A stretch of 64,000 nt of DNA, from contig ONFO01000011.1 of the NCBI GenBank assembly GCA_900317155.1, forward strand, positions 25,130 through 89,129, in the 5' to 3' direction. This document shows positions 8,426 through 15,918 of this stretch, one piece after another (position 1 is the stretch's first letter; each line of letters starts with the position of its first letter). A program made the position numbers and the translations under genes. The stretch is from an uncultured Bacteroidales bacterium. Lineage in GTDB: Bacteria > Bacteroidota > Bacteroidia > Bacteroidales > F082. The notes under the pieces were generated by a model. That model saw only the letters and a list, made by a program, of their open reading frames with translations, was not told the origin of the DNA and did not search any database.

Positions 8426-9562
8426 TTATTTGACTTGCACTTTGCTGATGCTCCAACTTTGTCCGTTGTAGGCTTTCACCAAATAAAGGCCTGAAGCTAA
8501 GTCGGACACATCGATGGTGTGCCGTTTCCCGTTGGCCTGACCTTGCAAGACGGTTTTGCCGTTCATATCGATGATTTCATAGCGGCGCAAGCCTTCAAGG
8601 TTGAGGGTCATTTCTCCTTGGGTGGGGTTGGGATATACAACCATCATGTCTGCGATGGGTGCTTCATGTTGAGGAACGCCCTCGAAGTCGCCATATTCAA
8701 AGATGTAGTCACAGACATAGACAAGTTGCCCGCCGTCGTTGGCAGCCTCCCAGGCATAACCAAGGGGACGGTTGGCGAACTGATCCCAAGTGTAGTTAGG
8801 CTCTGGATGATAGGGCATGAGGACATGGTCGATGGTGCAGGCTTCGTCGTAGCTATAGGTCACGCGGTCGGCGACTTGTCCGTTGGTGTGTTTCTCGCGC
8901 TGTATGCAGTTGCCGTTGGCATCGAATAACCTGTCGATGCTGGAGTCCGGCACCCATCCGTTTTGCCAATAGGAGTAGGTTTCGTTGGTGCAATTGCCGG
9001 CTTCATCGTAGGTGTAGGTGGTGAGGGCCGAGTTGCTCCATCCCGTGCCACCCCAGGCGTCGTTGTATTCTTCGAGGAGTTGTGTGCAGAGGCCGCCACC
9101 GTCGTAGGAATATGTGCCGCGCATGAGCAATGTGCCGCCGAGGGTCATCTCGTAGCTGGTGAGTAGGTCGCCATCATAAGTATAGGTGTAGATGCCTTGC
9201 AACTCGAATCCGCTGCCCCAGTCGTTGTAGTTGGTACGGGTGATGCGGTGGTTGTTGTCGTCGTAGGTATAGGTGATGTAGCTCGGGAAGATCCACTCGT
9301 TGTCGTAATATTGGAAAAAGTCGATGCGGATTATGTTGCCGTGTTCGTCATAGTAGAGCGAGTCGATGAGGTCATCAATTTCGCCGCCCGCATTGGATAC
9401 GGAATGGTAGGATTCCAACAGGTTGTCGGCGTTGTAGTAGAATTGCACTTGATCGACTCCGTCGTCGGAATAGAAACGGTCGAGGAAATAATCCTGCGCT
9501 ATGGCTGCGCGGCAGGAGAGGAGAGCGATGGTAATTAGGAAGAGGTGTTTGAGGGTTTTCAT
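8426..9562 (-). CDS. T9SS-sorted protein with YD-like repeats
   Basis: 378 residues. Signal peptide 1-22 (ends 'CRAAIAQ'). The body is a series of Tyr/Asp/Asn-rich beta-hairpin units of the kind 'YYDEHGNII', 'YTYDDNNHRI', 'YTYTYDGDLLTSYEM' and 'YTYDEAGNCTNETYSYWQNG', resembling RHS/YD-type repeats but shorter. The last ~75 residues ('MVVYPNPTQGEMTLNLEGL', 'IIDMNGKTVL', 'GLYLVKAYNGQSW') are a T9SS type A sorting domain. No catalytic motif is visible. The same layout is seen in the product of 47862-49196, so the two belong to one family. A -7 element lies 30 bases upstream. Confidence 0.82.
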   Translation of the reverse strand: MKTLKHLFLITIALLSCRAAIAQDYFLDRFYSDDGVDQVQFYYNADNLLESYHSVSNAGGEIDDLIDSLYYDEHGNIIRIDFFQYYDNEWIFPSYITYTYDDNNHRITRTNYNDWGSGFELQGIYTYTYDGDLLTSYEMTLGGTLLMRGTYSYDGGGLCTQLLEEYNDAWGGTGWSNSALTTYTYDEAGNCTNETYSYWQNGWVPDSSIDRLFDANGNCIQREKHTNGQVADRVTYSYDEACTIDHVLMPYHPEPNYTWDQFANRPLGYAWEAANDGGQLVYVCDYIFEYGDFEGVPQHEAPIADMMVVYPNPTQGEMTLNLEGLRRYEIIDMNGKTVLQGQANGKRHTIDVSDLASGLYLVKAYNGQSWSISKVQVK

Positions 9563-9591
9563 GATGTTTGTGTTGTTAGGTAATAATGGAG

Positions 9592-9600
9592 CAAAGATAC
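9592..9600 (-). promoter_or_regulatory. -7 element of the YD-repeat T9SS gene
   Basis: Reverse strand TATCTTTGC, a full TAnnTTTGC match 30 bases before the ATG at 9562. No -33 TTG at the right distance. Confidence 0.55.
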
Positions 9601-9621
9601 GGAAAATTCTTTTCGGTGCGC

Positions 9622-9653
9622 TTGCGCCGTTCCCATATAATTCTTATTTTTGA
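9622..9653 (+). promoter_or_regulatory. Promoter of dnaE
   Basis: TTG at 9622-9624, 20-base spacer, TATTTTTGA at 9645-9653 (TAnnTTTG with A instead of the final C). The start of transcription would fall near 9660, at the foot of the hairpin 9658-9690. Confidence 0.6.
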
Positions 9654-9657
9654 AGGC

Positions 9658-9690
9658 TGAAAGTTGAGGCAAATCTTGCCCCAACTTTCA
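9658..9690 (+). other. Stem-loop at the 5' end of the dnaE message
   Basis: TGAAAGTTG (9658-9666) pairs with CAACTTTCA (9682-9690); after one A/C mismatch GGCAA (9668-9672) pairs with TTGCC (9676-9680), leaving a 3-base loop. It comprises fourteen pairs in all. It has no T-tail, so it is not a terminator. By its position it would form the very 5' end of the mRNA, where such structures often protect against decay. Confidence 0.55.
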
Positions 9691-9718
9691 ATTCTAAATT
9701 ATCAATTCTCAACCGATT

Positions 9719-12700
9719 ATGTTTTTAGTCTTCGATACAGAGACCACTGGTCTACCCCTTAATTATAACGCGCCGCTGACCGACTTCGACAACTGGCCGC
9801 GCATGGTGCAACTGGCTTGGCAAATCCATGACGAGAAAGGTCGCTTCGTGGAGAACCATAACTATATTGTTCAGCCTGAGGGCTTTGAAATTCCTATCGC
9901 CGTCAGGTCGGTGCATCACATCACCACCAACTATGCCATGAAACACGGTAGGCCGTTAGAGGAAGTGCTCGACATCTTCTTGCAATCGGCCTCGAAAGTC
10001 ACGCATTTCGTGGGACATAATATCGACTTCGACCTATGTATCCTAGGCTGTGAATTCCTGCGTAAAAAGGGCGAGAATCCGCTACCCAACTGGCGGAAGG
10101 TGGACACCTGCACTGAGAAAACCGCTGAGTTTTGTCAGCTGCCCGGTAGCAAGAATGGCAGATTTAAGCTGCCACGATTAGAAGAGTTCCACCATATTTT
10201 GTTTGGCGAGAAGTTTGATGATGCCCACAATGCCGCTGCCGACGTGGAGGCTACGGCACGCGTGTTCCTTGAATTGGTGCGACGCGGCATTTTGGATGAA
10301 CGCGACTTGGGTGTTGATGCCCAGTTTATTGCCGACTTCAAAGCAGCCAATCCCGATGTGATTCAGCCTGCGGGCATCACCTTCGAATCTATTGTCGACG
10401 AAGACGAGCAACAGGATGATGTGCCCGAGTTTGGCGATTATTTGCCGCAACATTTCACGCATCTTCACGTCCACTCGCACTATTCCATGCTCGACGGCAT
10501 GTCAAAGGTACCCGACTTGGTGACCAAATGCAAGAAAAATGGCATGTATAGCCTCGCCCTTACCGACCATGGCAACATGTTCGGCATCAAGGATTTCGCT
10601 GATACGGTGAACAAAGAGAACGGCAAGGTTAAAGATGCTATCAAGGAACAACAAGCCATTATCGGGAAGCCTGAGTCTACTGATGAAGAAAAGATTGCCG
10701 CCCAAGAGCAAATCGAAAAGTTGAATAAGCAGTTCTTCAAGCCGATCTTCGGCATTGAGACCTACTGTGCCCCCATCAGTATCGACAAACGCGACGGTCG
10801 TCAGGACCGAGGTTGGCACCTTATTTTATTGGCCAAGAACAAGACGGGCTACCACAGCCTCTGCAAGCTGAGTTCCATCGCCTACACGGATGGTTTTTAC
10901 TACAATCCCCGTATCGACCACAGTCTGCTTGAGAAATACCACGAAGGACTGATTTGCAGCTCTGCCTGTCTCGCTGGCGAGGTGCCACAAAAGATCATGA
11001 ACGGCGACATGAAGGGCGCAGAGGAGTCGATCCAATGGTTCAAGAATCTCTTTGGCGAGGATTATTACCTTGAAGTCCAGCGGCACAAGACCGACAAGCC
11101 TGGCGGCGATACAGAAGTGTATGAACGTCAGAAAGATGTGAACAAGATTATCTTTGACTTGGCGAAGAAATATAATGTGAAGGTCATCGCCACCAATGAC
11201 GTTCACTTTGTGGAGGAGGAACACGGCGAGGCACACGACCGTCTAATCTGCCTCAGCACCGGCAAAGACCTTGATGACCCGACACGCATGCACTACACCA
11301 AACAGGAATGGCTGAAGACGCCCGAAGAGATGGGCCGCATCTTCTCCGACCATCCCGAGGTGCTGGAAAACACGCAGGAGATTGTTGATAAGGTTGAAAC
11401 CTATAGCATCGACTCTGACCCCATTATGCCTAAGTTCCCCATCCCTGAGGATTTCGGTACGGAGGAAGAATATAGGAAAAAGTTTACCGAGGAGGATCTC
11501 TTCAACGAGTTTACTCGCGACGAGCATGGCAATGTGATTATGAGTCAGGAAGAAGCCGAGAAGAAGGTCAAGAAACTGGGCGGCTACGACCGTCTGTACC
11601 GTATCAAGCTCGAGGCTGATTATCTCGCCAAGTTGACTTGGGAGGGTGCCAAAAAGCGTTATGGCGAGAACCTCACCGAAGACCAAATAGAGCGCATTAA
11701 GTTCGAGTTGCACGTGATGAAGACCATGGGTTTCCCAGGTTACTTTCTCATCGTGAGCGACTATATCCGTGCAGCGCGTGAGGAGTTAGGCGTTTCTGTA
11801 GGTCCAGGCCGTGGCTCTGCAGCTGGCTCCGTGGTGGCTTACTGTTTGAAAATTACCGATCTCGACCCGCTGAAATACGACTTGCTGTTTGAGCGTTTCC
11901 TTAATCCTGATCGTATCTCCCTACCCGATATTGATGTGGACTTCGACGATGACGGTCGTGGACGTGTATTGGATTGGATTACAAAGAAATACGGCAAGGA
12001 GAAGGTGGCACACATCATCACCTATGGCACGATGGCAGCCAAATCAGCCATCGCCGATGTGGGGCGTGTGCAGAAAGTGCCATTGCCCGAGGTCAACAAA
12101 ATCAAGAGCTTTATCCCTGACCGTAACTTTGATGAGGCGGCGGTGAAAGCCGTTGAAGGTGAGGTGCCCAAGAAGATGCCTAAGGTCAACCTGAAGAACT
12201 GCTACAAATATGTCCCCGAACTGAAGCAGCTGGTTGAGGGCGACGACAAGAACATTTCTTCCATGCTGACTTACGCCGAGGAGTTGGAGGACACCAACCG
12301 CCAAATCGGCATCCATGCCTGTGGTGTCATCATTGGTGCCGATGACTTGACTAATGTAGCACCAGTTTGTACCGTCAAGGATAAAGATACCAAGGAGGAT
12401 GTGGTTGTGACCCAATATGATGGTCATGTCATCGAGACGGTAGGCCTCATCAAGATGGACTTCTTGGGCCTTAAGACCTTGACCTTGATTAAGGATGCCT
12501 TGAAGAACATAAAGAAGACGCATGGCGTCGAAATCGACATTGACCATATCCCTATTGACGATGAAGAGACCTACAAATTGTATTCGGCTGGCAACACCAT
12601 TGGAACCTTCCAGTTTGAATCGCCAGGAATGCAGAAGTATCTCCGTGAGTTGCAGCCTTCCGTCATCGGCGACATCATCGCAATGAATGCCCTATACCGT

Positions 12701-14335
12701 CCCGGCCCGATGGATAACATCCCTGATTTCATCGCCCGCAAGCAAGGTAGGCAGGAGATCAAGTACGACTTCAATTGCATGGAGAAATATTTGAAGGACA
12801 CCTACGGCATCTGCGTCTATCAAGAGCAGGTGATGTTGCTCTCGCGCGAGCTGGCTGACTTTACGAGAGGCGAGTCCGATACTTTGCGTAAGGCTATGGG
12901 TAAGAAGCAGTTGGCTAAGATGGAGGAACTTTATGGCAAGTTCATGAAACAAGGTGTGGCCAAGCTGACCAAAACGGAAAACTTGCCCGAAGATGAGGTG
13001 AAGAAGCGTTTGGAGAAGATTTGGGAAGAGTGGAAGAAGTTCGCATCCTACGCCTTCAACAAGTCGCATGCGGCTTGCTATAGCTGGGTTTCTTACCAGA
13101 CGGCTTACCTCAAGGCGCACTATCCCGCTGAGTTCATGGCAGCAGTGCTCAACAACGAGTTGGGCGATATCAAGCAAGTGAACTTTATGACGGAAGAGTG
13201 CAAGCGCATGAAAATCGATGTGCTTGGCCCTGATGTCAATGAGTCGGAATATGAGTTCTCGGTCAACGAGAAAGGCGAAATCCGTTATGGCATGGGCGGT
13301 ATCAAGAACGTGGGTGAGGCGGCTGTGGCGGGTATCGTTGCCGAGCGCGAAGCCAACGGCAAGTTTAAGGACTTCGGTGACTTCGTGATGCGCGTTGCCG
13401 ACAAAGGCTTAAATGTCAGGGCTTTGGAGAGCATGGGTATGGCGGGTTGCTTTGATAGCTTCAAAGGCTTCCATCGCGCTATGTTGTTTAACATCGCCCC
13501 CAACGACTCGGTGCCTTTCTCTGAACGCGCCATGCGCATGGTGGCCTCGTTCAACGAGCGTAAGAACTCGGCGCAGATGGATCTCTTCGGTTTCGGTAGC
13601 GACGAAGGGACGGAGGAGACCTTCAATATCCCATTGCCAGAGTGTGAACCGTGGTCGAAGATGAAGGAATTGGAAATGGAGAAGGAGGCTTTGGGCTTCT
13701 ATATCTCCTCGCATCCCATGCAGGTCTATCACCTGCCTATCAAGTACTTCTGTAACTGCGATGTGGAAGGTTTGAAGAATGCCTTGAATGATGTGGAGAA
13801 GAACTTGAAGCGGCCGGTTCGCCTTGGCGGACAGATTACCAGGGCTGAGGAGTTTACTGCGAAAAATGGCAATCCTTACGGTCGTTTCACCATTGAGGAT
13901 CAAAGCGGTGCATTGCAGTTTGCATTGTTCAAGGAGAATTATTTGAATTGTAGGAATCTGTTGACGGTCAATTCGTTCGTGATGCTTTCCGGTATTATGG
14001 ACCGACCTTTCCCAAGGGCGGGACAAGACCCGAATGTGATGCTACAGACTCTTGAAGTAAGGTTTACGGAGGCACGTTTGCTTGACTCGCTTTTGGAATC
14101 CACCTCTAAGACAGTTTACATCAAGTTGAATGTGGCTGAAATGAATAAGGAGAGTATGGAAGATTTTATCAAAGTCCTGAAGGATAATCCTGGAAAACAG
14201 CATTATAAACTGCATCTTTTTGATCCGCTAGGCAAAAAGTCCTGCAATCTGACTCCTGTGAAAGGTTCAATCAATGCTCAGGAGGTGTTACCTCTATTGG
14301 AAAAGATGCCTTTTGTGGAATTTGACTTGCGATAA
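9719..14335 (+). CDS. dnaE: DNA polymerase III alpha subunit fused to a DnaQ-type proofreading exonuclease
   Basis: 1,538 residues, about 300-350 more than a plain DnaE. Residues 1-190 are a DEDDh 3'-5' exonuclease: 'FDTETTG' (D6, E8), 'GHNIDFDL' near 100 and 'DAHNAAADVEAT' near 168-176. From about 248 the alpha subunit starts: PHP domain ('HLHVHSHYSMLDG', 'ALTDHGNMFG'), a family-C polymerase palm with 'GPGRGSAAGS' and 'PDIDVDFDDDGRGR' (catalytic Asp pair near 739-741), then helix-hairpin-helix and OB-fold regions ('RPVRLGGQITRAEE', 'GRFTIEDQSGALQFALF'). It is the chromosomal replicase in the cytoplasm. The fusion is in frame with a ~50-residue acidic linker and no internal stop, so it is not an assembly joint. 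It is followed by trxA, whose promoter overlaps the dnaE end. Confidence 0.96.
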   Translation: MFLVFDTETTGLPLNYNAPLTDFDNWPRMVQLAWQIHDEKGRFVENHNYIVQPEGFEIPIAVRSVHHITTNYAMKHGRPLEEVLDIFLQSASKVTHFVGHNIDFDLCILGCEFLRKKGENPLPNWRKVDTCTEKTAEFCQLPGSKNGRFKLPRLEEFHHILFGEKFDDAHNAAADVEATARVFLELVRRGILDERDLGVDAQFIADFKAANPDVIQPAGITFESIVDEDEQQDDVPEFGDYLPQHFTHLHVHSHYSMLDGMSKVPDLVTKCKKNGMYSLALTDHGNMFGIKDFADTVNKENGKVKDAIKEQQAIIGKPESTDEEKIAAQEQIEKLNKQFFKPIFGIETYCAPISIDKRDGRQDRGWHLILLAKNKTGYHSLCKLSSIAYTDGFYYNPRIDHSLLEKYHEGLICSSACLAGEVPQKIMNGDMKGAEESIQWFKNLFGEDYYLEVQRHKTDKPGGDTEVYERQKDVNKIIFDLAKKYNVKVIATNDVHFVEEEHGEAHDRLICLSTGKDLDDPTRMHYTKQEWLKTPEEMGRIFSDHPEVLENTQEIVDKVETYSIDSDPIMPKFPIPEDFGTEEEYRKKFTEEDLFNEFTRDEHGNVIMSQEEAEKKVKKLGGYDRLYRIKLEADYLAKLTWEGAKKRYGENLTEDQIERIKFELHVMKTMGFPGYFLIVSDYIRAAREELGVSVGPGRGSAAGSVVAYCLKITDLDPLKYDLLFERFLNPDRISLPDIDVDFDDDGRGRVLDWITKKYGKEKVAHIITYGTMAAKSAIADVGRVQKVPLPEVNKIKSFIPDRNFDEAAVKAVEGEVPKKMPKVNLKNCYKYVPELKQLVEGDDKNISSMLTYAEELEDTNRQIGIHACGVIIGADDLTNVAPVCTVKDKDTKEDVVVTQYDGHVIETVGLIKMDFLGLKTLTLIKDALKNIKKTHGVEIDIDHIPIDDEETYKLYSAGNTIGTFQFESPGMQKYLRELQPSVIGDIIAMNALYRPGPMDNIPDFIARKQGRQEIKYDFNCMEKYLKDTYGICVYQEQVMLLSRELADFTRGESDTLRKAMGKKQLAKMEELYGKFMKQGVAKLTKTENLPEDEVKKRLEKIWEEWKKFASYAFNKSHAACYSWVSYQTAYLKAHYPAEFMAAVLNNELGDIKQVNFMTEECKRMKIDVLGPDVNESEYEFSVNEKGEIRYGMGGIKNVGEAAVAGIVAEREANGKFKDFGDFVMRVADKGLNVRALESMGMAGCFDSFKGFHRAMLFNIAPNDSVPFSERAMRMVASFNERKNSAQMDLFGFGSDEGTEETFNIPLPECEPWSKMKELEMEKEALGFYISSHPMQVYHLPIKYFCNCDVEGLKNALNDVEKNLKRPVRLGGQITRAEEFTAKNGNPYGRFTIEDQSGALQFALFKENYLNCRNLLTVNSFVMLSGIMDRPFPRAGQDPNVMLQTLEVRFTEARLLDSLLESTSKTVYIKLNVAEMNKESMEDFIKVLKDNPGKQHYKLHLFDPLGKKSCNLTPVKGSINAQEVLPLLEKMPFVEFDLR

Positions 14336-14357
14336 AAAAGAAAATTTGTATCTTTGC
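14327..14357 (+). promoter_or_regulatory. Promoter of trxA
   Basis: TTG at 14327-14329, inside the last codons of dnaE, 19-base spacer, TATCTTTGC at 14349-14357. Full consensus match; gives a leader of about 45 bases. Confidence 0.7.
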
Positions 14358-14406
14358 AATCCGAAAATGAGTAGAATCAGATTTATAAACTAAACGAATT
14401 AAAACT

Positions 14407-14727
14407 ATGGCAGTAATTCAAATGACTGACGACCGTTTTGAAGAAGTCGTCCTGAAATCGGAACTCCCTGTGATGGTGGACTTTGGCGCTACTTGGTGTG
14501 GCCCTTGTAAAAAGGTAGAGCCCATCGTCGATGAACTTTCAGAAGAATATGCAGGCAAGATGATTGCCGTGAAATGTGACGTTGAGGAATGCCCCGGCAC
14601 CGCTGGAAAATATGGCATTATGAACATTCCTACCGTTCTCTATTTCAAGGGTGGACAGCCCGTCGACAAGAACGTAGGCGCCGCTCCCAAGAAGGTATTT
14701 GTGGAGAAACTGGAGAAACTGTTCTGA
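14407..14727 (+). CDS. trxA: Thioredoxin
   Basis: 106 residues, a full-length single thioredoxin domain without signal peptide, so cytoplasmic. The redox site 'WCGPCKK' sits near residues 31-37, followed by the conserved 'IPTVLYFKGGQ' with its cis-proline. It reduces disulfides in target enzymes with electrons from thioredoxin reductase (not in this window). It has its own promoter overlapping the dnaE end and is followed by a long hairpin. Confidence 0.95.
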   Translation: MAVIQMTDDRFEEVVLKSELPVMVDFGATWCGPCKKVEPIVDELSEEYAGKMIAVKCDVEECPGTAGKYGIMNIPTVLYFKGGQPVDKNVGAAPKKVFVEKLEKLF

Positions 14728-14742
14728 CTATGACCAGTGACT

Positions 14743-14787
14743 ATGACTATGACCGCTTTTACTCTAAGTTGAAGCGGTCATAGTCAT
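14743..14787 (+). terminator. 16-base perfect hairpin after trxA
   Basis: Arms 14743-14758 and 14772-14787 are exact inverted copies of ATGACTATGACCGCTT around a 13-base loop. It starts 15 bases after the trxA stop. No T-tail follows, so it may stabilise the 3' end or act as a weak, factor-dependent terminator. The surroundings hold several further copies of 'GACTATGAC' and 'GTCATTGTCA', i.e. a small internal repeat. Confidence 0.45.
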
Positions 14788-14842
14788 TGTCATAAGTCAT
14801 TGTCAACAATTAAACAATTAAACAATCAACAGTTCAACAACC

Positions 14843-15778
14843 TTGGACTTTTCAATCGATAGGAACCGGCTGACGCAGTTCGGCAGCTTAGAGTTCATGG
14901 CACGACAAATCGTGGAGGGATTCATCACGGGTTTACACAAGAGTCCCTTCCATGGTTTTTCTGTTGAGTTTGCCGAACATCGCCTTTATAATACAGGTGA
15001 GCCCATCCGCCATATCGACTGGAAACTGTATGGCCGCACGGAGAAGCTCTTCGTGAAGCGCTACGAGGAGGAGACCAACCTGCGTTGCCAACTGGTCATC
15101 GACCAAAGCTCGAGCATGTGCTTCCCCGTAAGGCAGAAGATTGACTTCGAGCACCCCAACAAACTCTTTTTCTCCATCTATGCCGCCGCCTCGCTGATGG
15201 AGCTGATGCGCCGTCAGCGCGATGCTGTGGGCCTTGACTTGTTTGATGAAACCATTGTGTTTCATGAGCCAGCCAAGTCGTCCAATGTGCACAACAAGTT
15301 GATCTATACTGAACTGGAGAAACTGATTGACACTTACGACAAAAACAACCGCAAGACCACCTCAACACCACAGTGCTTACACCAGATTGCTGAGATGACG
15401 CACCGCCGCAGTCTTGTGGTGATTTTCACCGATATGCTCGATGGGCTCGACGACTATAAGCCGATGTTTGAGGCCTTGGAGCATTTGAAATATAATAAGC
15501 ATGAAGTCATTTTGTTCCATGTCTTTGACAGCAACTTGGAGCAGAATCTTGACTTTGAGAACCGCCCGTACCGTTTTGTCGATTTGGAGTCGGGCGACGT
15601 GCTGAAACTTAATCCCATTGAGGTACAGGAAACCTACAAAAAGATTATGACTGAGCGCAAGGAGGCTTTGCTGCATCATTGCTACCAGTACCAAATCGAC
15701 TATGTGGAGGCCGATATTAATAAGGACTACAACCAAGTGCTGACGAGTTACTTGATTAAGAGAACCAAGTTACATTAA
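14843..15778 (+). CDS. DUF58-family protein (von Willebrand A-like)
   Basis: 311 residues. The DUF58 signature '(E)FAEHRLYNTGEPIRHIDWK' lies around residues 45-65, followed by 'VKRYEEETNLRCQLVIDQSS' and 'SSSM', a degenerate MIDAS-like metal site of the vWA fold (D..SxS). DUF58 proteins usually partner with MoxR-type AAA+ ATPases in envelope or metalloenzyme maturation, but no MoxR gene is present here. No signal peptide or membrane helix is seen. The start is a TTG: the frame is closed by a TAA at 14819 and holds no ATG before residue 19, while 'MDFSIDRNRL' matches where family members begin. A strong terminator follows. Confidence 0.85.
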   Translation: MDFSIDRNRLTQFGSLEFMARQIVEGFITGLHKSPFHGFSVEFAEHRLYNTGEPIRHIDWKLYGRTEKLFVKRYEEETNLRCQLVIDQSSSMCFPVRQKIDFEHPNKLFFSIYAAASLMELMRRQRDAVGLDLFDETIVFHEPAKSSNVHNKLIYTELEKLIDTYDKNNRKTTSTPQCLHQIAEMTHRRSLVVIFTDMLDGLDDYKPMFEALEHLKYNKHEVILFHVFDSNLEQNLDFENRPYRFVDLESGDVLKLNPIEVQETYKKIMTERKEALLHHCYQYQIDYVEADINKDYNQVLTSYLIKRTKLH

Positions 15779-15784
15779 AAAGTT

Positions 15785-15832
15785 GAAGAAGGCATAGATT
15801 CCAAGGGAATGACATGCCTTCTTCTTCTTTTT
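15785..15832 (+). terminator. Terminator after the DUF58 gene
   Basis: Perfect 11-base stem GAAGAAGGCAT (15785-15795) / ATGCCTTCTTC (15814-15824) followed by TTCTTTTT. Classic intrinsic terminator seven bases past the stop. Confidence 0.8.
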
Positions 15833-15851
15833 GGCAACATTACCACAATAA

Positions 15852-15880
15852 AAAAGTCCGAGAGCAGCTCCCGGACTTTT
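15852..15880 (-). terminator. Terminator after the giant T9SS gene
   Basis: AAAAGTCCG (15852-15860) pairs with CGGACTTTT (15872-15880), and an inner GAG/CTC pair set closes a 3-base loop after one mismatch. On the reverse strand it is followed by T-rich sequence. It serves the gene ending at 15919. Confidence 0.75.
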
Positions 15881-15918
15881 CGTTTCCCCGAAGGGAAGAA
15901 TTACTTACCTAACTATTA

